NCBI GenBank assembly: GCA_009774245.1
Contig: VSNM01000117.1
Coordinates: 1 to 12,366, forward strand
Direction: 5' to 3'
From: Lachnospiraceae bacterium
GTDB taxonomy: Bacteria; Bacillota; Clostridia; Lachnospirales; Lachnospiraceae
DNA: 12,366 nucleotides
The number at the start of each line of letters is the position of its first letter. Within the stretch, counting starts at the first letter, position 1. A model generated the notes under the pieces. The model did not search any database. It was not told where the DNA came from and saw nothing but the letters and a program-made list of their open reading frames with translations. A program made the position numbers and the translations under genes. Shown here in pieces: positions 1 to 6,214 of the stretch.

Positions 1-45
1 TTGCTCATTTTTTTGCAAACTCCCGAAAATAAAGGCTTTGAATAG
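1..45 (+). CDS. Possible C-terminal tail of an upstream gene (partial)
   Basis: Frame 1 is open from the window edge to a TAG at 43-45 and encodes 14 residues ending NKGFE. The stop is followed at once by a hairpin, as expected at the end of a gene. In a type 1 BREX island the gene before pglZ or before an inserted accessory gene is usually pglX, so this could be the PglX C-terminus, but 14 residues are too few to identify it. The frame may also be open by chance. Confidence 0.2.
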   Translation: MLIFLQTPENKGFE

Positions 46-52
46 AAAAAAC

Positions 53-83
53 AGGTAGTAGACTTGACACTACCTATGTTTTT
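53..83 (+). terminator. Terminator-like hairpin upstream of the ATPase gene
   Basis: A 7-bp perfect inverted repeat (AGGTAGT at 53-59, ACTACCT at 69-75) encloses a 9-base loop. It is preceded by an A-run and followed by TTTTT at 79-83. The stem is short with moderate GC, so termination is probably partial. It separates the ATPase gene from whatever lies to its left, which suits the idea that the ATPase is an inserted accessory gene. Confidence 0.4.
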
Positions 84-95
84 GAGGGGGCTGCA

Positions 96-1115
96 ATGGA
101 TAAATTATTTATAAGTAGGTTAGAAATCAAACAAGTCAGGCATTTAAGGGATATCACTATTCCGTTGTCAGAACAAAGAGCGAAACATTTAATCCTGACG
201 GGAAAGAATGGAAGCGGAAAGACAAGTGTGACCGAGGCTTTGGCAAGGTATCTGAATAAAATTTATATCGGAGAAAGAGAGCAAGCCTTTAGGAATTGTC
301 AAAAAGAGTTGGACATAAAACTTAATAATAATATTGACAAAATCCCGGAATTGGCAGAGAAAAATCACTACATTTTAGCGTATTATGAGGCAGACAGGAT
401 GTTTTGCGCAGAACAGCCGAAACATGTTGAAAAAGTGCAGCTAAAAGACTATTATGAATTGACAGAATTTCCGCGCATTGATTTTGTGAAATATTTGTTG
501 GATTTGAAAATGACGGAGGCATTGGCAAGAAATAATAATAAGATCCAAAAAGCCGATGAGATTAAAGATTGGTTTGCAGAATTGGAACAAATGTTGAAAC
601 ATATATTTGATGATGAAACCGTCAAGCTGGAGTTTGACGAAGATACCTTTCAATTTCACATTTTGCAGCAGGGAAAGGAGCCTTTTGATTTTAATACTTT
701 ATCAGGCGGCTACCAGTCGGTGCTTGACATTGTACTGGATATTATGATGCGTATGCAGCATCAGACACAGCGTTCGTTTCATTTCGATCTTCCGGGAATT
801 GTAATCATTGATGAAATTGAGACGCATCTTCACTTAGAATTACAGAGAACTATTTTACCATTTTTGACGACATTTTTCCCTAATATACAGTTTATTGTAA
901 CATCTCATTCTCCGTTTATATTAAACAGCATAGATAATGTCGTAATTTATGACTTGGAGAATCACACGTTAGTAGAACACGGATTGGATGATGTACCGTA
1001 TGAGGGTGTTGTGGAGGGATATTTTAGAGTTGACAAATTATCCGATACTTTGAAAGAAAAGTTTGAAACGTATAAAAATCTTGTCATGAAGGAAAATCTG
1101 TCGATGATGAACTAG
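96..1115 (+). CDS. AAA-family ATPase in a BREX island, reading frame broken near the C-terminus
   Basis: This predicted 339-residue protein is an ABC/OLD-like AAA ATPase of the type found in many phage-defence systems. A Walker A motif (GKNGSGKTS) is at residues 36-44, an ABC-type signature (LSGGYQS) at 202-208, Walker B (VIIDEIE) around 236-242, and a switch histidine in TSHSP at residue 271. Only about 160 residues separate Walker A from the signature, so there is no long SMC-like coiled coil. The ATG at 96 follows GAGGGGG at 84-90. The frame stops at 1113-1115, but the next frame continues with matching sequence to 1285, suggesting that the intact protein was about 396 residues. It sits directly before pglZ. 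No PtuB/HNH nuclease or AriB-type partner is visible beside it, so assignment to Septu, PARIS or another named system is not supported. An auxiliary defence role is inferred from position. Confidence 0.85.
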   Translation: MDKLFISRLEIKQVRHLRDITIPLSEQRAKHLILTGKNGSGKTSVTEALARYLNKIYIGEREQAFRNCQKELDIKLNNNIDKIPELAEKNHYILAYYEADRMFCAEQPKHVEKVQLKDYYELTEFPRIDFVKYLLDLKMTEALARNNNKIQKADEIKDWFAELEQMLKHIFDDETVKLEFDEDTFQFHILQQGKEPFDFNTLSGGYQSVLDIVLDIMMRMQHQTQRSFHFDLPGIVIIDEIETHLHLELQRTILPFLTTFFPNIQFIVTSHSPFILNSIDNVVIYDLENHTLVEHGLDDVPYEGVVEGYFRVDKLSDTLKEKFETYKNLVMKENLSMMN

Positions 1116-1285
1116 GTGAAATTGCAGAATTAGAACTGTATTTAGATGAGATTCCAGACTATCTTGCTATTGGCATCGCAACAGAATACAAGAGAATGAA
1201 GCTTGAGTTTATGAATCGGGAGGATATATATGGTTATGTATGGGTACATGCCGAAGAATATCCGCAATTACAGAAATGTTTGTAA
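1103..1285 (+). pseudogene. Displaced C-terminal tail of the AAA ATPase (-1 frame)
   Basis: Starting at 1103, one base back from the ATPase frame, 60 codons run open to a TAA at 1283-1285. They encode an acidic helical stretch (DDELGEIAELELYLDEIPDY), then LAIGIATEYKRMKLEF and a short end. The stretch has no start codon until an ATG at 1196, which lacks a ribosome binding site, and its own frame is closed upstream by TAA at 1073-1075. Joining ENLS of the ATPase to DDELGEI gives a smooth amphipathic continuation, so a one-base deletion near 1103 is the simplest explanation. No convincing slippery heptamer lies at the junction. A sequencing error or a true mutation fits better than programmed frameshifting. 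Confidence 0.6.
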
Positions 1286-1318
1286 TTGTTTAATTTTTGA
1301 TGAGGAGATACGAAATAT

Positions 1319-3838
1319 ATGGCGGAACTAAATCTAAAGCAGATTATAGACAGGCTGAATGCCGAGTTTACAGGCGGGACACGCAAATTGATCTTCTGGT
1401 ATGACGATAAGGCAGAGTTTGTCGAAGATATGGAATCTGTAGAGCTTCAAAATGCAACAGTTTACCATTTGGAGAAGGATAACCAGTTTTATACGAAGTA
1501 TTTTTTGGAGCGAATTGATACAGAGACGAACTATCTGATTTATGCCCCATTTCCCAAACCAGAGGTAAAGGATAATCATTTGGAAGATACAATGCTGTAT
1601 TCCAAGCGATTTTTTGCAGACAGGGCGTCCTTGTTATCTGTTGATTTGGGCATTGAGGAAAGATACAAGCCGATTATAGAAAAACATATTAAATTCTTTG
1701 CAAATAAAGAGAGAACACAGCGTTTTTATGATCTGGAAATCGAAAATTTCAATGAGGAAAACATTCTGGTTGGTCTGCTCAGTGCGATCTGTAGGACGAG
1801 AACCTGCTCGTTTGAAGAGGTATTGAGGATTATTATTTCAGAGAACGCCCTTGATGAAAACAAGTACCTGGAAGAAATGGAGAAGTATGAACTTCTTGGA
1901 GCATTTTGGAAATTTTGCGAACGACAGTTTGGATATGTAGATGCAGAACCGTCATTGGAAAGACTGGTAGTAACCTTATTTGTGACATATACAGACCATT
2001 ATATACAGGGGGGCATTCCAAAAGAATGGCGAAGCTTTGTTTCCATGAAGCAGGGTAGTATTATTGCGTTTCTTGATAATTTGATGAACAATGTCATATA
2101 TAGGGGAGATTATGACCGGTTGTCCGCTCACGTGGCCAAGGGACTAAAGTTGGAAAACGCTTTCTCGCAATATGATCCGGAAGATATTGTGCATTGTGAT
2201 ACTTTTGCATTTTTTGATAATATCATTCTGAAATGGATGGTTGAGAGACTCATATCAGAGGATGTTGGTGCAAAGCTTGACGAAATGACGATTTTGCAGC
2301 TCTGTGATATGCGCTCAAAGATGCATTTTGGTGAAAGGTATAAAAATCAATATTTCATGATTCGAAATGCGTTTTCTGTGATCTGTGCTGCAAATTATGA
2401 CAGTGGAGATCAACTGAAAGATATTGTGAAACAGTATTTGGAACGTGACTGCATGATAGACTGGGGGTATCGGAAGTTTTATTATTATTATGATAAAATA
2501 GAGGATACAGTGGGGTATGAGCAGTTACAGGCTTTAATAGAAAATATTTATACAAATGAATATTTGAATCATCTTTTACCAGTATGGAATCGGGCATTAA
2601 TAGGCGAGGAAAGTCTTTCGGTTCTGCCGCTTCAGAGAAATTTTTATAACAGTTTTGTGAATCAGGCAAAGGAGCGAATTGTTGTTATCATTTCGGATGC
2701 CATGCGGTATGAAGTTGGATGGGAATTGTTTTTGCGATTGAAAGACGATCCAAGATGTACTGCGAAGCTATCAGCAATGATGAGCACGATGCCGTCTTAC
2801 ACAAGGCTTGGAATGGCCGCTTTGCTGCCGCATAAATCCCTGGTAATGAAGGATGATTATGAGATTTATGCAGACGATATTCTTTGTAATGATTTGGCTG
2901 GGAGGCAGACTGTACTGCAAAATCACTGCAAGGATTCGGTGTGCGTGCAGCTTGATGATATCAGGAAGCTAAGGAGCGCAGCACTCAGGGAAATATTTAC
3001 GGGCAGACAGGTGGTATATATTTATCACAATCAGATTGATGCCAGGGGTGATAAACCGAATACAGAAGATGAAGTGTTTGATGCTTGTGAGGATGCAATT
3101 AATGAAGTGATGGAAGTGATACATAGGATTTCGACGAATGCGAATACATATCGTTTCATAGTGACGGCAGATCATGGATTTATCTACAAGAGCGATAAGC
3201 TCGCTGAGAGTGACAAGATAGGCGGCATCTACAGGAAGGATGCGTGGATGAATCGGCGGTTCATTGTTTCCAAAGAAGCAATTATGGATGATGGTGTACA
3301 GCATATTGGTCTTGGATACATTCTTGGATATGAAGATGACAAAAAGGTAACGTTTCCAGTCAGCAGCAATGTATTCAAGGTTACAGGAGGCGGGCAGAAC
3401 TATGTACATGGCGGCTCTTCTCCGCAGGAAATGATTGTGCCGGTGCTGGATGTAAAGATGGAACGTGGTCATATGGAAACAAAACCGGTGCAAATAAATC
3501 TTGTGAGCATGGTGCAGAAAATTACAAACCTGATTACAGGTATGGATTTTATTCAGGCTCAGCCGGTGGGTGACACAGCGAAGGCGACGACTTATCGAAT
3601 GGTATTTCTGTCTGAGGAAGGGGAACGTATTTCAAACGAGAATATTTATGTGGCAGATAGCCGTGAACCGGATTCTGCCAAGAGGATGTTTCGCATGCGC
3701 TTTCACTTTAAGAACCAGAGATATGACAAGAATAAGCAATATTATCTGGTGGTAACAGATGATAAAACAGGGACAGAACAGTTCAGACATCCTGTGATAG
3801 TAGATATCACATTTGATGCAGAGCTGATGAAGGGATGA
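1319..3838 (+). CDS. pglZ: BREX type 1 phosphatase-like protein PglZ
   Basis: This 839-residue protein is PglZ, the alkaline-phosphatase-superfamily component shared by BREX phage-defence systems. BREX marks self DNA by methylation through PglX and blocks phage replication; the exact activity of PglZ in this is not settled. The length matches the type A PglZ of type 1 BREX. Metal-site motifs of the superfamily are visible: SDAMRYE at residues 459-465, HNQIDARGD at 570-578, TADHG ending at residue 620, and YVHGGSSPQE starting near 695. The N-terminal part (FWYDDKAEF near residues 26-34) is also typical. The ATG at 1319 follows GAGGAG at 1302-1307. The gene is AT-rich compared with eno downstream, as expected for an acquired island. 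No brxL follows, so either it lies elsewhere or this island lacks it. Family assignment is firm; the function of this copy is inferred. Confidence 0.93.
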   Translation: MAELNLKQIIDRLNAEFTGGTRKLIFWYDDKAEFVEDMESVELQNATVYHLEKDNQFYTKYFLERIDTETNYLIYAPFPKPEVKDNHLEDTMLYSKRFFADRASLLSVDLGIEERYKPIIEKHIKFFANKERTQRFYDLEIENFNEENILVGLLSAICRTRTCSFEEVLRIIISENALDENKYLEEMEKYELLGAFWKFCERQFGYVDAEPSLERLVVTLFVTYTDHYIQGGIPKEWRSFVSMKQGSIIAFLDNLMNNVIYRGDYDRLSAHVAKGLKLENAFSQYDPEDIVHCDTFAFFDNIILKWMVERLISEDVGAKLDEMTILQLCDMRSKMHFGERYKNQYFMIRNAFSVICAANYDSGDQLKDIVKQYLERDCMIDWGYRKFYYYYDKIEDTVGYEQLQALIENIYTNEYLNHLLPVWNRALIGEESLSVLPLQRNFYNSFVNQAKERIVVIISDAMRYEVGWELFLRLKDDPRCTAKLSAMMSTMPSYTRLGMAALLPHKSLVMKDDYEIYADDILCNDLAGRQTVLQNHCKDSVCVQLDDIRKLRSAALREIFTGRQVVYIYHNQIDARGDKPNTEDEVFDACEDAINEVMEVIHRISTNANTYRFIVTADHGFIYKSDKLAESDKIGGIYRKDAWMNRRFIVSKEAIMDDGVQHIGLGYILGYEDDKKVTFPVSSNVFKVTGGGQNYVHGGSSPQEMIVPVLDVKMERGHMETKPVQINLVSMVQKITNLITGMDFIQAQPVGDTAKATTYRMVFLSEEGERISNENIYVADSREPDSAKRMFRMRFHFKNQRYDKNKQYYLVVTDDKTGTEQFRHPVIVDITFDAELMKG

Positions 3839-3863
3839 ACAGTTCTTTAATTTGATATTTTAT

Positions 3864-3908
3864 CAGTGTGCGGAGGACGCGGTGTTTAAGGCGCTGGGAG
3901 CGGAATAG
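3864..3908 (+). other. Possible remnant of a host gene 3' end at the island edge
   Basis: Between pglZ and eno, one frame reads QCAEDAVFKALGAE followed by TAG at 3906-3908. Its codons (GCG, GTG, GAC, CTG, AAG) resemble those of eno and rnr rather than the AT-rich pglZ. It has no credible start: the frame opens just after an in-frame TGA that overlaps the end of pglZ. It may be the last codons of a chromosomal gene cut off by insertion of the defence island. Fourteen codons could equally be chance. Confidence 0.25.
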
Positions 3909-3958
3909 CTGTAACAGATTCTTCTGTATTATTTTATATGTTTTGGGAATACTGTAGT

Positions 3959-3967
3959 TGGTATGAT
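3959..3967 (+). promoter_or_regulatory. Candidate extended -10 promoter for eno
   Basis: TG at 3959-3960, one spacer base, then TATGAT at 3962-3967 make an extended -10 element. No good -35 box sits 16-18 bases upstream, which is tolerable for an extended -10. Transcription would begin near 3974 and give a leader of about 27 bases before the eno start. A weak hairpin (ACAGA 3914-3918 with TCTGT 3923-3927, then a T-rich run) lies upstream and might end pglZ transcription. Confidence 0.45.
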
Positions 3968-3987
3968 TTGAAACATGAAAACAATTC

Positions 3988-3993
3988 AGGAGG
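3988..3993 (+). promoter_or_regulatory. Ribosome binding site that fixes the eno start
   Basis: A perfect AGGAGG lies 7 bases before the ATG at 4001. It falls inside the longer open frame that begins at an ATG at 3938, so it argues for 4001 as the true start. The family's conserved N-terminus (TDVHAREVLDSRGNPT) also begins a few residues after this ATG. Confidence 0.85.
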
Positions 3994-4000
3994 ACGGGAT

Positions 4001-5386
4001 ATGAAAACAACACATTTTAAGATCACAGACGTGCACGCGAGGGAAGTGCTGGATTCCAGGGGCAATCCGACCGTGGAGGCGGTGGTGACAGTCAATGATA
4101 ACTGGGAAGGGCGCGCGAGTGTACCGTCGGGGGCGAGTACTGGAAAATTTGAGGCAGTTGAACTAAGAGACGGCGAGATGCGCTATATGGGACTCGGCGT
4201 GGAGAAGGCCGTCAACAATGTAAACTCGAAGATTAAGGATAAGCTCATGGGCGTCGATGTGTGCAACCAGAAATTAATTGACCACATTCTGGTGGACACG
4301 GACGGGACGGACAACAAGGGCAATCTGGGGGCAAACGCTACATTGAGCGTGTCGATGGCAGCGGCGCGTGCAGCCGCAGATGCTCTTGGAATGCCGCTGT
4401 ACAGATATCTGGGCGGCGTGAAGCCGGACAGGCTCCCTGTGCCGATGATGAATATCTTAAACGGCGGCAGACATGCGACGAACACAGTAGATTTCCAGGA
4501 ATTTATGATTATGCCGGTCTCCGCGGCGAACTTCCGCGAGGCGCTCCGTATTTGCGCGGAGATCTACCACAATCTCAAAAAAATATGCCATAAGAGAGGT
4601 TTGTCAACAGGTGTGGGCGACGAGGGCGGATTCGCTCCGGATCTTCCTGATGCATTTGCAGTGCTCGACCTGATCGTGGAGGCTGTCAAGGCTGCAGGCT
4701 ATGTCCCAGGTGAGGACATCAAGATCGCGCTTGACGTGGCGGCGTCTGAACTGTATAACGAGGAGGACGGCACGTATCATTTCAGTGGCGAGACGGAGCT
4801 GAAACGCAGGCAGGCTTCTGTCAACGGCAATGAGGCGTGCGTGTGCTATGAGGCGGGAGAAGTGGCTGGCTGTGTGGATGACAGCCATGTGATCAAGCGT
4901 ACTACAGAGGAGATGATTGAATATTATGAACGGCTGATAGAGCGTTATCCGATCATATCGATCGAGGACGGTCTGGCGGAGGATGACTGGGACGGCTGGG
5001 CGCAGCTTACCAGACGCATCGGAGACAAGGTTCAGCTCGTGGGAGATGACCTGTTTGTCACGAACACGAAGCGTCTTGACGCTGGTATCAAGAAAAAGGT
5101 GGCAAACGCGATTCTCGTAAAGGTAAACCAGATCGGCACAGTGAGTGAGGCGGTTGAGGCAGTGGAGATGGCGCAGCACAACGCGTACAGGGCTGTTATC
5201 AGTCACAGGAGCGGTGAGACGGAAGATTCGTTTATCGCGGATCTCGCGGTGGCGATGAATGCCGGACAGATCAAGACCGGCGCGCCGTGCAGGAGTGACC
5301 GCGTGGCAAAGTATAACCAGCTTCTGCGCATCGAGGAGGAGATCGATATCGTCTCCAGGTATCTTGATCCCTTTAATAAAATATGA
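4001..5386 (+). CDS. eno: Enolase (phosphopyruvate hydratase)
   Basis: Enolase converts 2-phosphoglycerate to phosphoenolpyruvate in glycolysis in the cytoplasm. The protein has 461 residues against about 430 for most bacterial enolases. Diagnostic blocks are all present: AREVLDSRGNPTVE near the N-terminus, SGASTGKFEAVELRDG, NGGRHATNTVDFQEFMIMP with the active-site histidine, GVGDEGGFAP with the acid glutamate, SIEDGLAEDDWDGW, VGDDLFVTN, LVKVNQIGT with the base lysine, and SHRSGETEDSFIADLAV. The extra length is one insertion at about residues 265-300, between the YHFSGE strand and TTEEM, where Bacillus subtilis enolase has only about four residues. The insert is polar and carries three cysteines (EACVCYEAGEVAGC). 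NGGRHATN differs from the commoner NGG-HADN. Synteny with secG, rnr and smpB supports a native chromosomal gene, GC-richer than the BREX genes before it. Confidence 0.97.
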   Translation: MKTTHFKITDVHAREVLDSRGNPTVEAVVTVNDNWEGRASVPSGASTGKFEAVELRDGEMRYMGLGVEKAVNNVNSKIKDKLMGVDVCNQKLIDHILVDTDGTDNKGNLGANATLSVSMAAARAAADALGMPLYRYLGGVKPDRLPVPMMNILNGGRHATNTVDFQEFMIMPVSAANFREALRICAEIYHNLKKICHKRGLSTGVGDEGGFAPDLPDAFAVLDLIVEAVKAAGYVPGEDIKIALDVAASELYNEEDGTYHFSGETELKRRQASVNGNEACVCYEAGEVAGCVDDSHVIKRTTEEMIEYYERLIERYPIISIEDGLAEDDWDGWAQLTRRIGDKVQLVGDDLFVTNTKRLDAGIKKKVANAILVKVNQIGTVSEAVEAVEMAQHNAYRAVISHRSGETEDSFIADLAVAMNAGQIKTGAPCRSDRVAKYNQLLRIEEEIDIVSRYLDPFNKI

Positions 5387-5498
5387 TGTAAAATATGTTA
5401 AGATATAACGCATCAATATAACTTGTCAGATACTAACATGGACAGATGAACAGGATAATTTCTGACCAGTTTATAATGAAAAAACAAATTATGCAGCC

Positions 5499-5567
5499 AA
5501 ATTATGTAAATTTCCACAACTATTGTCAGACAAATATAGGCAAAATGTGAAATTTACATAATTTTTT
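5499..5567 (+). terminator. Long AT-rich inverted repeat with T-run, possible eno terminator
   Basis: A 15-bp perfect inverted repeat (5499-5513 with 5550-5564) extends inward as CCAC/GTG with one bulged base. A smaller inner stem (TATTGTC with GACAAATA) lies in the loop. The right arm runs into T's ending at 5567. It lies 113 bases after the eno stop. Only two of the 15 arm bases are G or C, so it is weaker than a classical terminator. A repeat element or protein-binding palindrome is an alternative. The rest of the 5387-5914 gap shows no gene. Confidence 0.45.
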
Positions 5568-5655
5568 GAAATAATATAAAAAATTCTGAAAATTCACCGA
5601 TATATATTATGCGCAGCAAAATATGAGTGAAAACGGTGATAAGAGATGTGTAACA

Positions 5656-5785
5656 ATACCCTAATATGCCAAAAACAGATCTTAAAACTGTTTGAATGAA
5701 ATATTTTCAAGATAGGGTGTCTAATGGTCTGGAGCGTTATTCAGAGTATTAGATACCCTATTTTGATGTTTTGGCAGTCGGGTAT
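5656..5785. repeat. Nested inverted-repeat structure (possible structured RNA or palindromic element)
   Basis: About 130 bases fold as a three-way arrangement. The outer arms pair ATACCC (5656-5661) with GGGTAT (5780-5785) and TGCCAAAA (5667-5674) with TTTTGGCA (5769-5776). Inside are a small hairpin (AAACAG 5673-5678, CTGTTT 5688-5693) and a large one, 5707-5725 with 5748-5766, of 19 pairs of which two are G-U and the rest Watson-Crick. The large loop contains a further TCTG/CAGA stem. There is no open reading frame and no visible target-site duplication. It could be a structured RNA, a MITE-like element or a regulatory palindrome. I do not recognise a known riboswitch consensus. Confidence 0.5.
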
Positions 5786-5829
5786 GGGAGGGGTTAAAAC
5801 GAAATTGAAAGACGAAATGCAAAAAATGG

Positions 5830-5858
5830 TTGAAATGTGCATTTATGTATGATAAACT
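5830..5858 (+). promoter_or_regulatory. Weak promoter candidate for secG
   Basis: TTGAAA at 5830-5835 and TAAACT at 5853-5858 are separated by 17 bases. TATGAT at 5848-5853 is a better -10 but its spacing to TTGAAA is only 12. If either is right, the nested repeat at 5656-5785 lies upstream of the promoter and is not in the secG leader. Confidence 0.3.
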
Positions 5859-5914
5859 ATTTTTCGGTAGTGGGTTTTTAGCAGCCCGCATGTTGTCAAT
5901 TGGGAGGTGTGAAG

Positions 5915-6151
5915 ATGGCAGTGTTGAGAACAGTTCTTATGATTATTTTAATATTGGTTTCGATCGTTTTTACAGTGATTGTTTTGATGCAGGAGGGCAA
6001 ATCCGCAGGACTTGGCGCGATCAGCGGTGCGGCTGAGACTTACTGGGGCAAGAACAAAGGCCGTTCCATGGAGGGGGCGCTTGTCAAGCTCACCAAGTTT
6101 TTGGGCATTATATTTATGCTGCTCGCAGTTGTTTTGAATATTAATTTTTAA
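5915..6151 (+). CDS. secG: Preprotein translocase subunit SecG
   Basis: SecG is the small membrane subunit of the SecYEG protein-export channel, helping SecA-driven translocation. The 78-residue protein has two hydrophobic segments (about residues 3-23 and 56-76) joined by a conserved loop (LMQEGKSAGLGAISGAAETYWGKNKGRS), which is the family hallmark. The ATG at 5915 is chosen over the upstream ATG at 5900 because GGGAGGTG at about 5900-5907 is the ribosome binding site and the upstream ATG leaves no room for one. It sits between eno and rnr, the usual order in Clostridia. A strong terminator follows, so much of its transcript may end before rnr. Confidence 0.95.
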   Translation: MAVLRTVLMIILILVSIVFTVIVLMQEGKSAGLGAISGAAETYWGKNKGRSMEGALVKLTKFLGIIFMLLAVVLNINF

Positions 6152-6158
6152 AACCACG

Positions 6159-6187
6159 AAACACTCTTTTGTATAAGAGTGTTTTTT
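6159..6187 (+). terminator. Intrinsic terminator after secG
   Basis: A 10-bp perfect stem (AAACACTCTT 6159-6168, AAGAGTGTTT 6175-6184) has a 6-base loop and a run of six T's at 6182-6187. It starts 7 bases after the secG stop and ends 27 bases before the rnr start. rnr and smpB must therefore depend on read-through or on a promoter within this short gap. Confidence 0.85.
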
Positions 6188-6214
6188 CATAATTTTCGGA
6201 ACAGGGGGGATTGG

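Noticed and set aside
64..69. TTGACA matching a consensus -35 box before the ATPase gene
   Set aside because: The bases 16-18 downstream are G-rich (GAGGGGGC) and form no -10; the match falls in the hairpin loop.
1076..1103. Programmed -1 frameshift at T-AAA-AAT (1076-1082 region)
   Set aside because: Slipping there would give SCHEGKSV before the tail, while slipping at 1103 gives a better continuation; a base deletion is simpler.
3938..4000. Earlier ATG start for enolase at 3938
   Set aside because: The perfect AGGAGG at 3988-3993 and the conserved family N-terminus support the ATG at 4001; the extra 21 residues do not look like enolase.
4604..5416. 270-codon open frame on the minus strand opposite eno
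   Set aside because: It is the antisense of a clear enolase; long shadow frames are common opposite GC-rich genes, and no ribosome binding site supports it.
5830..6036. 68-codon open frame overlapping secG
   Set aside because: It is out of frame with a clear SecG, lacks a ribosome binding site and has no recognisable features.
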